NCBI GenBank assembly: GCA_947495295.1 | Contig: CANLYJ010000009.1 | Coordinates: 1 to 64,000 of the forward strand | Direction of reading: 5' to 3' | DNA from: an uncultured Paracoccaceae bacterium | Lineage (GTDB): Bacteria > Pseudomonadota > Alphaproteobacteria > Rhodobacterales > Rhodobacteraceae | Length of the DNA stretch: 64,000 nt | Part shown: one piece after another, positions 25,279 through 33,532 of the stretch | Layout of the letters: every line of letters starts with the position of its first letter | How positions within the stretch are numbered: the stretch's first letter is position 1 | Notes under the pieces: generated by a model | What the model was told of the DNA's origin: nothing | Seen by the model: the letters and a program-made list of their open reading frames with translations, nothing else | The model's database searches: none | Program-made: the position numbers and the translations under genes

Positions 25279-26610
25279 ATGACAGATGCCATTCCCGAAC
25301 TGCTGGGCCGCGTCACCGAAGTGTGGTCGGATACGGCGGGTGGCAATGCTGGCACCGGCTACCTGATTGGCACTGACCTGATCCTGACGGCGTTGCATGT
25401 GGTGCATCGCGATGGGGCCGAACCGGCCAAAGAAATTGTGGTGCGCCCGTTGCTGGCGGCCGGTCAGATGGGCGCGTTGCAGGCTGCCGAACTTGTGTGG
25501 CCCACGGTCGACCGCCTGGATGATCGGCCACTGGATGCCGCGTTACTGCGGTTGCGCAACCTGAAATGCGAGGCTGCCCCAAGGATTGATCTTGGCAAGC
25601 CCAAGAGCCCGCCTGATTGTCTGAACCTGCCATTGATCGCGGTTGGTTTTCCTGCATTTGCCCCCAAGGCTGGTTACCGGCAGGATACAGAACAGATCAG
25701 CGGGATTGCCCCATTGGCGTCATCCATCGTTGCGGGGAAGTACCAGATTGCTGAGTTGCAGAATACACGGAAGATGCAGATCGATGACAGCCTGGATTGG
25801 CATGGTATGTCGGGTGCGCCGCTTTTGTCCGAGGGGCGTTTGATCGGGTTGCTGGTTGCCCGTAAATCCGCCAATCAACGTTATGATTTTTCCGGCATCC
25901 GTATCGAGAAGCTGTTGGAGGATGCGGCGTTTCGCGCTTATGTCGGGCCTTGTATTGATAATGGCCTTGATGGGCTGGCGTTCTCGGACCTGAAATCGAA
26001 GCGGATTATTGTGCCACGTCCTGGTCCCCCGGACTTACCGCCAGATGATATCTGGGACATTCCGGCGGACGCATTCGGAGAAGTGCTGGATCATCAGTTT
26101 GGTTTGCCCGCCTTACCGCAAGAGAGCCCCAAAATGCCCACGGTGCTGGCCCTTTATTGGGACCGGTTGGATCGCAAGTTACAGGATGCTTTCGCCCTGG
26201 CTGCGACACAGGCGGCCAGGTCCGGGAAAAACTACATCTCGACCACGACGCTGTTTGCTGCGTTACGCCGATTGCGCAACGCCCCGCTGCCGGAATTGCT
26301 GGACGCCATGCCAGACGGCGCGATGGGCGCGCCTGTGCCAGCGCATATCAGCCCGGATTATGCCTGCCTGTCCCAGATCACCGAATTGTCGCCCTGTGTG
26401 ACCCGGTCGCTTGATAACCTCGCCCCGAAAGTGGGCAGTGATGCGGTTCTGTCCAGCGAGGACATGTTTGTCGATATCGCGCGGTTTGGCACGGGCAAGT
26501 CCACAATCCGCATGCGGAATAACGGCGTTGATCCCGATTGGATTGTGGACAAGGTCACAACGCTGGACTGGCATGTGTTGTCCCGCGATGGCGCGCAGAT
26601 GGCGTATTAG
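25279..26610 (+). CDS. Trypsin-like serine protease fused to a Clp-N-like domain
   Basis: 443 residues from ATG 25279. Residues ~10-215 are a trypsin fold with a complete triad: His40 (ILTALHVVHR), Asp86 (LDAALL) and Ser178 (WHGMSGAPLL). A proline-rich linker (~245-290) leads to ~295-430, which resembles a Clp N-terminal repeat domain (LDRKLQDAFALAATQAARSGKNYISTTTLFAALRRL, then NNGVDPDWIVDKV). No signal peptide, so it should act in the cytoplasm, unlike HtrA proteases. The Clp-N part may recognise a target or partner. It overlaps the convergent dehydrogenase by 4 bp. Confidence 0.8.
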   Translation: MTDAIPELLGRVTEVWSDTAGGNAGTGYLIGTDLILTALHVVHRDGAEPAKEIVVRPLLAAGQMGALQAAELVWPTVDRLDDRPLDAALLRLRNLKCEAAPRIDLGKPKSPPDCLNLPLIAVGFPAFAPKAGYRQDTEQISGIAPLASSIVAGKYQIAELQNTRKMQIDDSLDWHGMSGAPLLSEGRLIGLLVARKSANQRYDFSGIRIEKLLEDAAFRAYVGPCIDNGLDGLAFSDLKSKRIIVPRPGPPDLPPDDIWDIPADAFGEVLDHQFGLPALPQESPKMPTVLALYWDRLDRKLQDAFALAATQAARSGKNYISTTTLFAALRRLRNAPLPELLDAMPDGAMGAPVPAHISPDYACLSQITELSPCVTRSLDNLAPKVGSDAVLSSEDMFVDIARFGTGKSTIRMRNNGVDPDWIVDKVTTLDWHVLSRDGAQMAY

Positions 26611-28085
26611 ACCCCGGTGCAGATGTATTTCATTTCCAGGTAGTCATCGATCCCGTGATGCGACCCTTCGCGCCCCAGACCGGACTGTTTGACCCCGCCG
26701 AACGGTGCCACCTCGGTTGAGATGATGCCGGTATTCACGCCCACGATCCCGTATTCCAGCGCTTCGGCGACCTTGGTCACCCGGCTGAGGTCGTTGGCGT
26801 AGAAATAGCTGGCCAGCCCGAAGATCGTGTCATTGGCCTGTGCAATCACGTCGTCTTCGTCTTCGAATTTGAACAGTGGCGCGAAGGGGCCGAAGGTTTC
26901 ATCGGTGCTGACGACCATATCCTTGGAGGCGTTTGTGATGATTGTGGGCTCAAAGAACTGCCCACCGAGGTCGTGTGGTTTGCCGCCTGTGAGCACTTCG
27001 CCGCCTTTGGCCAGCGCATCGTCAAGGTGCGATTTCACCTTATCCACCGCTTTCGGTTCGATCAGCGGGCCAAGGGTTGTACCATCGGTCATCCCGTCGC
27101 CGACTTGCAACGCCTCGACCGCCGCTTTGAATTTGGCGGCGAAGGCGTCATAAACCCCCGCCTGCACGTAAATCCGATTGGCGCAGACGCAGGTCTGCCC
27201 GTTATTGCGGAATTTGCAGGCGATGGCCCCTTCCACGGCTGCATCCAGATCGGCGTCATCAAAGACGATGAAAGGCGCGTTGCCGCCCAGTTCCATAGAA
27301 CATTTCATAACCTGATCCGCGGCTTGCCCCAGCAGGATGCGCCCGACTTGGGTGGAGCCCGTGAAGGTCAGTTTGCGCACGGTGTGGTTTTCGCAGAATT
27401 CCTTGCCGATGGCTGAGGAATCGCTGGATGTGATGACCGAGAAGAGACCCGATGGCACGCCCGCCTCTTCCGCCAGTTTGGCCATGGCCAGCGCCGAAAG
27501 GGGGGTCAGCTCAGAAGGTTTGATCACAAATGCGCAGCCAGCAGCCAGGGCAGGGGCGACCTTGCGGGCGATCATCGCATTGGGGAAGTTCCACGGCGTG
27601 ATGCCGGCAGCGACCCCAATGGGCTGCTTGATTACGGTGATCCGTTTGTCGGCCATGTGGCCGGGGATGGTTTCGCCATAGATGCGCTTTGCCTCTTCGG
27701 CGAACCATTCGACAAAGGAGGCGCCATAGCCGACCTCGCCCCGCGCCTCGGCCAGCGGTTTGCCCTGTTCGGCGGTCATGATCAGGGCCAGATCCTCAGT
27801 ATTGGCGATCATCAGGTCGAACCATTTGCGCAGGATGTTGGCGCGCGCCTTGGCGGGTTGGGCGGCCCAGTCTTTCTGGGCGTCTTTCGCGGCTTCAATC
27901 GCGCGGGCGGTTTCGGCGCGGCCCAGATCAGGGACGGTTGCGATGACGTCGCCGCGTGCGGGGTTGGTCACATCGAAGGTTGCCCCATGATCGGCTGTGA
28001 TCCATGCCCCCGCGACCAATGTGCTGTCACAGACCAGATCGGGACGTGACAGCATGGATGTCAGGTTGGTTTTGTCGTCAAGCAT
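26607..28085 (-). CDS. gabD: Succinate-semialdehyde dehydrogenase, NAD(P)+-dependent
   Basis: 492 residues from ATG 28085. It is a full-length aldehyde dehydrogenase: [32 protein letters not shown], catalytic Glu in MELGGNAPFIV, catalytic Cys in NNGQTCVCANR, and the C-terminal EVAPFGGVKQSGLGREGSHHG. These segments match GabD-type enzymes, which oxidise succinate semialdehyde to succinate in GABA breakdown. Glutarate semialdehyde activity is also possible. No GABA transaminase is adjacent. The upstream extension to 28175 is rejected. Confidence 0.87.
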   Translation of the reverse strand: MLDDKTNLTSMLSRPDLVCDSTLVAGAWITADHGATFDVTNPARGDVIATVPDLGRAETARAIEAAKDAQKDWAAQPAKARANILRKWFDLMIANTEDLALIMTAEQGKPLAEARGEVGYGASFVEWFAEEAKRIYGETIPGHMADKRITVIKQPIGVAAGITPWNFPNAMIARKVAPALAAGCAFVIKPSELTPLSALAMAKLAEEAGVPSGLFSVITSSDSSAIGKEFCENHTVRKLTFTGSTQVGRILLGQAADQVMKCSMELGGNAPFIVFDDADLDAAVEGAIACKFRNNGQTCVCANRIYVQAGVYDAFAAKFKAAVEALQVGDGMTDGTTLGPLIEPKAVDKVKSHLDDALAKGGEVLTGGKPHDLGGQFFEPTIITNASKDMVVSTDETFGPFAPLFKFEDEDDVIAQANDTIFGLASYFYANDLSRVTKVAEALEYGIVGVNTGIISTEVAPFGGVKQSGLGREGSHHGIDDYLEMKYICTGV

Positions 28086-28149
28086 GGTAGCCTCCCTTAG
28101 CTGTTGCGCTATCTGCCCGTAGAATCGCGCTGGCGTAAAGGGGGGACAG

Positions 28150-28908
28150 ATGGAATTAGACGATGCATATGCCAATGGGGCCTATATTCCGGGCGCTGCG
28201 GATTATCCGGCGAAATGGGCAAGCTTGGCTGCCGCGTTTCGGGCTGATAACCTGTGCGAGCTGGATTTGCCTTACGGTGAAAGCCCACGCCAGCGGTTTG
28301 ATATGTTCCATCCGCCCAGGCTGGCCAAAGGTGTGGTGATCTTTGTGCATGGCGGTTATTGGCTGAATTTCGACAAATCCTATTGGTCGCATTTAGCGGC
28401 TGGCCCATTGGCGCATGGTTGGTGCGTGGCGATGCCGTCATATGATTTGTGCCCAGAGGTACGGATTGGACAGATCGGGCAGCAGATCGGGCAGGCGATT
28501 GATAGGGTGGCGGCCCGGACTGCGGGTCCAATCCGGTTATCCGGCCATTCGGCGGGGGGCCAATTGGTGGCCCGGAACGGCCATGCAGACAGGGTCGAGA
28601 AGGTTGTACCGATATCCCCCGTGGCGGACCTTGCGCCGTTGATGAAGACCAGCATGAACAGGGAATTGCAGATTGATGCGGATGAGGCGCAGGCCGAAAG
28701 CCCGGTGCATCTGCCGCCACCGGCTTGCCCGGTGACAGTCTGGGTCGGGGCGGATGAACGTCCAGTGTTTCTGGCGCAGGCGCAGGCACTAACCGATGCG
28801 TGGCGTTGTGCGCAGGTGGTCGCCGCCGGTTTGCATCACTTTAATGTGGTCGAGGCGCTGGCTGATCCTCAGTCTCCATTAACGATGGAGCTTGTCAGGG
28901 ATAATTAA
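28150..28908 (+). CDS. Alpha/beta hydrolase, arylformamidase-like
   Basis: 252 residues from ATG 28150 with a purine-rich ribosome site. The HGGYW oxyanion motif, nucleophile elbow GHSAGG and late LHHFNVVEAL (catalytic His) place it in the esterase/lipase group closest to kynurenine formamidase-like proteins. Reaction on N-formylkynurenine is possible but no tryptophan-degradation gene is nearby. It is divergent from gabD (64 bp). Confidence 0.78.
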   Translation: MELDDAYANGAYIPGAADYPAKWASLAAAFRADNLCELDLPYGESPRQRFDMFHPPRLAKGVVIFVHGGYWLNFDKSYWSHLAAGPLAHGWCVAMPSYDLCPEVRIGQIGQQIGQAIDRVAARTAGPIRLSGHSAGGQLVARNGHADRVEKVVPISPVADLAPLMKTSMNRELQIDADEAQAESPVHLPPPACPVTVWVGADERPVFLAQAQALTDAWRCAQVVAAGLHHFNVVEALADPQSPLTMELVRDN

Positions 28909-28925
28909 TCCGGTGTGAGGGTGGG

Positions 28926-28950
28926 AAAAATCTGCGTGACGCAGATTTTT
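28926..28950. terminator. A/T-flanked palindrome 1 (convergent junction)
   Basis: AAAAATCTGCGT, one base, ACGCAGATTTTT: 12-bp perfect arms with A-tract and T-tract ends, working in both directions. It lies just after the hydrolase stop, facing the RNase T2 gene. Confidence 0.75.
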
Positions 28951-28993
28951 CGAGATGGTGCAGAACAATATGGATGGCGCTGTGGCTGGCTAC

Positions 28994-29020
28994 AAAAAAT
29001 CTGCGTTACGCAGATTTTTT
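28994..29020. terminator. A/T-flanked palindrome 2 (convergent junction)
   Basis: AAAAAATCTGCG, 3 bases, CGCAGATTTTTT. The same arm sequence as the palindrome 44 bp to the left. It ends 27 bp from the RNase T2 stop and probably terminates that gene on the minus strand. Confidence 0.75.
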
Positions 29021-29046
29021 TGGTACATAGATAATATCGGTGCCGT

Positions 29047-29676
29047 TTACCGCATCGGGTCAAATTGGGCGTCACTCAACGTACAATCTCGCACCACGTC
29101 ATTGCCACAAAGTCGCGGGTTCAGGGCCCGGTCAAGACAGATACGTGCCTCTTGAATATATCCTTGTTTGCAAGTGATTGTGATGTGATCGGGCATCAGG
29201 GTTGGGTTGTCGCGTATGAACGCCTCTTCAATGACAGATGCGGGCAGCGTCACAGGATTATCCAGCTTGCGAAAAACCTCGGGCCGGGTGATCTGCATGT
29301 ATGCGTCGCGCGACAGGGCGTAGTAGTCATCGGATGACAACCCGGTGCAGACACCGTGTTTGCGCCATTGATGCCATGCCAGCCCTGACGTGCCCATGAT
29401 ATCGGCCATGGCGGCCGTATCGCTACGACTGGGCGGCGGAAAACTGGTCCGGCAATTGGCGGGGTAGCCGCTTTCATATTGCGGCCACAGCCCGTGCAGA
29501 ATCCAGCCGTGATCATTTTGCGCATCGCATTGCGGCGATTGCCGCGCATCCCCTTCCAGCGCGCACCAATTGGCCGACCAGGACAGGGACAGAACGTAAT
29601 AGTCGAATTCCCCGGCCACATCCTGTGCCGCAGCGGGCGATGACCAAAGGATGATAAGGGCAAACAGGTGGCGCAT
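29047..29676 (-). CDS. RNase T2-family protein with altered CAS II motif
   Basis: 209 residues with a signal peptide (MRHLFALIILWSSPAAAQ), so periplasmic or secreted. CAS I WILHGLWPQ (58-66, His61) is intact. CAS II reads H102-Q-W-R-K-H107-G, where most members have HEWxKHG: the usual catalytic Glu is Gln103. Eight or so cysteines suggest disulfides. Intact members cut RNA through 2',3'-cyclic phosphates and scavenge nucleotides; the substitution may lower or alter activity. Confidence 0.83.
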   Translation of the reverse strand: MRHLFALIILWSSPAAAQDVAGEFDYYVLSLSWSANWCALEGDARQSPQCDAQNDHGWILHGLWPQYESGYPANCRTSFPPPSRSDTAAMADIMGTSGLAWHQWRKHGVCTGLSSDDYYALSRDAYMQITRPEVFRKLDNPVTLPASVIEEAFIRDNPTLMPDHITITCKQGYIQEARICLDRALNPRLCGNDVVRDCTLSDAQFDPMR

Positions 29677-29811
29677 TTTTGATCTTTCATATCGGTGTTC
29701 GCGCCCTTATATAGGCGTCAAGTTCCCTGACAATGCGAACCCGGCCCGATACGCGGTCTGCCCAGTTGGAAGGGTGCGGGAGAGCTTTGTCTGCAGATCA
29801 GGAGAGATGCG

Positions 29812-30567
29812 ATGTCTAATACACCGATTATGGCCAAGGCGACCGCTGTCTGGCTATGTGAAAATACCACAATCACCTTCAAGCAGATTGCTGATTTCTG
29901 CGGGTTGCATGAATTGGAAGTCCAGGGCATCGCCGATGGCGATGTGGCCACGGGTGTCAAAGGGTTTGACCCGATTGCCAATAAGCAATTGACCCAGGAC
30001 GAGATCACGAAGGCGGAAGAAAACCCGCTGCATAAGCTCAAGCTGCTTTATAATCCCGCCTCTGCCGGTGAGGAAAAGCGCCGTGGCCCCCGCTATACCC
30101 CTCTGTCCAAGCGGCAGGATCGTCCGGCGTCGATCTATTGGCTGGTGAAATTTCACCCCGAATTGTCCGATGGTCAGATATCCAAACTGGTGGGCACAAC
30201 AAAGCCGACCATTCAGGCGATCCGCGATCGGACCCATTGGAACATCAACAATATCGATCCGATTGATCCGGTTGCCCTTGGTCTGTGCAAGCAATCCGAA
30301 CTGGATGCCGCCGTGCAAAAGGCCAATGCCAAGAAAGCCAAGGAAGGCACCGTCATGTCCGATGACGAACGCCGTAAACTGGTCAGCACCGAGCAGTCCC
30401 TGACAATGGAGCCCGAGCCCAAGATGCCTGCCGCCATGGCCGGTCTTGAAACCTTCAGCCTGTCAGACCCGCGTGGGGATGAGGATGAAGAAGAGGATAA
30501 CCGCGACGTGGCAGATGCCGACAGCTTCTTCAACCTGCCTGACGATGATGACAAGCAGGACGACTAA
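29812..30567 (+). CDS. trcR: TrcR-type cell-cycle transcriptional regulator (DUF1013)
   Basis: 251 residues. The DUF1013 domain fills most of the protein: MAKATAVWLCENTTITFKQIADFCGLHELEVQGIADGD at the start and LVGTTKPTIQAIRDRTHWNINNIDPIDPVALGLCKQSEL further on. The C-terminal ~70 residues are acidic (DEDEEEDNRD, PDDDDKQDD). The family is highly conserved in alphaproteobacteria and annotated as a cell-cycle regulator associated with RNA polymerase. It stands as a single gene with its own terminator. Confidence 0.87.
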   Translation: MSNTPIMAKATAVWLCENTTITFKQIADFCGLHELEVQGIADGDVATGVKGFDPIANKQLTQDEITKAEENPLHKLKLLYNPASAGEEKRRGPRYTPLSKRQDRPASIYWLVKFHPELSDGQISKLVGTTKPTIQAIRDRTHWNINNIDPIDPVALGLCKQSELDAAVQKANAKKAKEGTVMSDDERRKLVSTEQSLTMEPEPKMPAAMAGLETFSLSDPRGDEDEEEDNRDVADADSFFNLPDDDDKQDD

Positions 30568-30604
30568 GGCTTTCGACAAAACGCATCAGACTGCTGCATT
30601 TGAG

Positions 30605-30632
30605 AAAGGGTGTCTGTGCTGACACCCTTTTT
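30605..30632. terminator. Bidirectional rho-independent terminator
   Basis: AAAGGGTGTC (30605-30614), 6-base loop, GACACCCTTT followed by TT. It lies between the convergent trcR and lipoprotein genes and can serve both. Confidence 0.85.
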
Positions 30633-30635
30633 CGT

Positions 30636-31730
30636 TTAATTTGCGCTGAAAAGCGTATTGAAAGAGGCGTCGTTGCCTCCGACGTTGATAACGCCACCGA
30701 CCTCGACGGGCGCGCCTCTGGATGGGCCATAAAAAATCCCTGCCGCATCCGTGCCTGTCACACCGCCGGTGATGGACTCTGTGACGTCATCGCCTTCGAA
30801 CAATATTTCTACGGTTCCCCCGGTGAACTTGTTGCCATCAATCTGCATGCCATCGACATTTATTTCATCAATCAGGGTATAGCCTGGGGTGATCTCGACA
30901 TCGACGCGTTGTTGTTCAAAATCTGCAATCACCCTCGATGTCCCATCGAAGAGACTCAAACGGTTACCATCATGGCGGGTGATCTTGGCGTTCCCCTGAT
31001 AAATGGCATTGCCGCTTGTCGGCATATCTTGCGGGTCGGTGGACACGCCCATGATAATCTTGCCGTTGGTCAGAAATCCTGTTTCATCTTCGGCACGCCA
31101 GAAAAAATACTGGTGATACACTGATCCCGTCGCGCTGTTCGCCGTTCCGGTAAAGACCCTGCCGGGCGGCAAATCTGCCACGGTTGTCGAATACCGAGCG
31201 TCCCGGATACCAAAGAGCCCACTTGATCCATCAAGATCAACCACAGATGCCCAGGTATCTGTCAGCACGACGGCGTCGTTCTCTGCATTACGCAATCCAT
31301 AGATGTAAAGTCGGCTGAGGCTGGGGCCGACATTGTTCCGGTTCGTACTATCGTTCCCGAGCGAGTGGCCGATCCCCTCGACAATGGATATGGTGACAAC
31401 ATCGGTCCTGCCGCCAAGGCTTTGATAAACCTGTGTGTCGGGCAACGGAACGCGAAGTGGTCCAAGATTGCGCGAGTCCGACGGCAGCGCGGCCTGTAAT
31501 AGGTCAGAACGGAATTCCTGCGGCGGTTCTTCGGGATCGACCGGGTCAGTTGGATCGATTGGGTCAGCAGGGTTGACCGGATCCGCTGAGTCGTCCCCGG
31601 GATCGGTTGGCCCTTGGTCTGGAGCGCGTGTTTCTTCCAAGACCGTTGTGTCGTTATTACCAGCAGAGGCGCAAGCGGACACTGATAATATCAGGGCACA
31701 CAGGATAAAGTAGTTGGTGGTTCGCATCAT
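30636..31730 (-). CDS. Lipoprotein with Asp-Pro repeat linker, transferrin-binding-protein-B-like barrel
   Basis: 364 residues. The signal has lipobox V-S-A-C at residues 17-20. Residues ~38-70 are a repetitive acidic linker of D-P and N-P units (PVNPADPIDPTDPVDPEEP). The remainder is beta-rich, with a C-terminal pattern (GTVEILFEGDD, AAGIFYGPSRGAPVEVGGVINV) typical of Slam-dependent TbpB-like lipoproteins that sit on the cell surface and bind host or environmental ligands. The ligand is unknown; no receptor gene is adjacent. The family call is moderate. Confidence 0.7.
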   Translation of the reverse strand: MMRTTNYFILCALILSVSACASAGNNDTTVLEETRAPDQGPTDPGDDSADPVNPADPIDPTDPVDPEEPPQEFRSDLLQAALPSDSRNLGPLRVPLPDTQVYQSLGGRTDVVTISIVEGIGHSLGNDSTNRNNVGPSLSRLYIYGLRNAENDAVVLTDTWASVVDLDGSSGLFGIRDARYSTTVADLPPGRVFTGTANSATGSVYHQYFFWRAEDETGFLTNGKIIMGVSTDPQDMPTSGNAIYQGNAKITRHDGNRLSLFDGTSRVIADFEQQRVDVEITPGYTLIDEINVDGMQIDGNKFTGGTVEILFEGDDVTESITGGVTGTDAAGIFYGPSRGAPVEVGGVINVGGNDASFNTLFSAN

Positions 31731-31857
31731 TAACTCTCTGACTGGTTAGTCCACTGGTTGTGGGTATCACAATCCATTCGTATCGCAAGTTGAGTTTTGG
31801 TAACGCACCGTTTCCAACGCTGCATCTTGGTCCGGAACGGCGCAGTGGCAGTCCTCT

Positions 31858-32123
31858 TAGGGTCAGGACCCATTAATTCCGCTCCGCTGGTTTGACAGAT
31901 TTTTCGTGTGACAAGGCGCATCTGCGCAGGAACTCTGGTTGAATTTCAAGCAGTTGCAACGCAGCTCACGCGGAAAATCCTGCAAATCCTGCGGACGTCA
32001 AAACCGCTTCATCTCAGCGGCGTGAGCCATTTGCGAATAACCCTTTATTCGCGGCATGCCTCAAACCCCTGATATTTTGCGGTTTTGGCGCCAGCGGAGC
32101 GGAATTAATGGGTCCTGACCCTA
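31858..32123. mobile_element. MITE-like element, copy 2 (larger variant)
   Basis: 266 bp with ends TAGGGTCAGGACCC... and ...GGGTCCTGACCCTA, TA at both borders. The first ~120 bp contains the interior of copy 1 in reverse orientation (GACAGATTTTTCGTGTGACA, then TTGAATTTCAAGCAGTTG). A further ~110 bp is unique and contains a TTCGCGAATAA-like inverted repeat near 32030-32060. The last three bases provide the stop codon of the adjacent FAD monooxygenase. No transposase frame is present. Confidence 0.8.
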
Positions 32124-33299
32124 GGCCCGTAGCCGCCCCAGTGGTGGCAGCATTGTGCCGCAGACGATTGCCGTCAGCAGCTTTGGCCCTGGCGGGATTT
32201 GAGAGATTGGGTACAGCACCCGGTCCCGCAGCACTGGCAGCCAGCGGCTGTCGGATTGGTATTGTGGGGTGAAAGCTGCGCTCATCGTCTGATAGGCCAT
32301 GACGTGCCAGCGCCGTGATTTGGCGTAGAGTGCGAGGGCGGCGTCGCCCGTCGCCCTCTCAAGTGCCTTGGCCAGCGCCATTGCATCCAGCAGTGCCATA
32401 TTCGCCCCTTGCCCCAGTTGCGGGCTGGCCCGGTGGGCCGCGTCCCCGATATGAACCAGGCCCGCTGCGTATGGTTTGCGCATGGTGCCGTGGCTGTAGC
32501 GCGCCATCGTCATCTGGGCCGGATCAGTGATCTGCGCCGCGAAAGGTGCGAAGGCGGGCCACAGGGCGGTTGCCTCCGCCTTCCATTTTTCAATCCCGTC
32601 AGCCTCCCACGGGGTGTGGCTGTCGCGCGGCATGGACCAGAAGATCGCGGCCTTCCGGGTGCTTTCGCCGGGCAGCTTGCCGATGGGTAGCGCGCCGATC
32701 ATCCGATCTGCCTTGCGATAGGCTTGCGTCAATTGGGTGATGGGCAGGTCGGTTTCGGGCCAATCGACCGTGCCCCAGATCGCCCCATAGGGCAGGGGCC
32801 GGGATGTGAGCGGAGAAAGAGGCGATTGCGCGCCTGCCGCGTCGATGATCAGGTCGAAAGGGCCGGGGCGTTCGCCATTGCCAAGGGTCAGGTATTGCCC
32901 GTCACGCCCGGTCACCCGGCAGCCCGGATGGATCGTGATGTCGCGGGTCATGGCGGCGGCGTGGATCGCATCAAACAGGCTTGCCCGGTGAATGGCGAGG
33001 CCATAGCGCCCCTCATCGCGCCGGTCGTACCAGACATTCAGGACCTTGCGCCCGTGGTCGACCTCATGCCCCAGCATCCGCCTGATCGGGTTGCCAAGCG
33101 CGCGTGCCCGGTCGCCTGCGCCGATCTGGTCCAACACTGCTTGACCGACCGGCTGGATCACGAGGCCGGAGCCCACGGGTCTGGGCCTATCGAATTGATC
33201 GAAAACGCTGACTTTGTGTCCTTGATCGGCCAGCAAGGCGGCTATCGTCAGCCCGCCGATCCCTGCGCCTGCGATGGCAATGTTTTGTCTGCCTTGCAC
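32121..33299 (-). CDS. FAD-dependent aromatic-ring monooxygenase
   Basis: 392 residues. N-terminal Rossmann motif IAGAGIGGLTIAALLADQGHKVSVFDQ (GxGxxG), the DG-like middle region, and GLVHIGDAAHRASPQLGQGANMALLDAMALA (the GD motif binding FAD) identify a group A flavoprotein hydroxylase, similar to salicylate or 3-hydroxybenzoate hydroxylases. The substrate is unknown and no ring-cleavage gene is near. Its last codon and TAG stop (GCC TAG) sit on the edge of a MITE-like element, so the original C-terminus may have been truncated or replaced. Confidence 0.83.
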   Translation of the reverse strand: MQGRQNIAIAGAGIGGLTIAALLADQGHKVSVFDQFDRPRPVGSGLVIQPVGQAVLDQIGAGDRARALGNPIRRMLGHEVDHGRKVLNVWYDRRDEGRYGLAIHRASLFDAIHAAAMTRDITIHPGCRVTGRDGQYLTLGNGERPGPFDLIIDAAGAQSPLSPLTSRPLPYGAIWGTVDWPETDLPITQLTQAYRKADRMIGALPIGKLPGESTRKAAIFWSMPRDSHTPWEADGIEKWKAEATALWPAFAPFAAQITDPAQMTMARYSHGTMRKPYAAGLVHIGDAAHRASPQLGQGANMALLDAMALAKALERATGDAALALYAKSRRWHVMAYQTMSAAFTPQYQSDSRWLPVLRDRVLYPISQIPPGPKLLTAIVCGTMLPPLGRLRA

Positions 33300-33532
33300 T
33301 TGTTAACCTGCTTCAACCGGCCCCGGACCACGGCTAGCGCAATTTGCACGCGCTGCGCAATGCGTACTCTTTACCCCGCGCGCGGGGCTGCCTATAAGCG
33401 CGCGCATGATGTACCGGATGATCATAGCCATTATCTGCCCGGCGGTCTGAGCCATAGGCCAGCCGGGAAAAGGTGTCTGCGTGCGCGCACCGCTTCTTCT
33501 TTCGTATTCCGACATGTAAAAGGACGCCCCAG

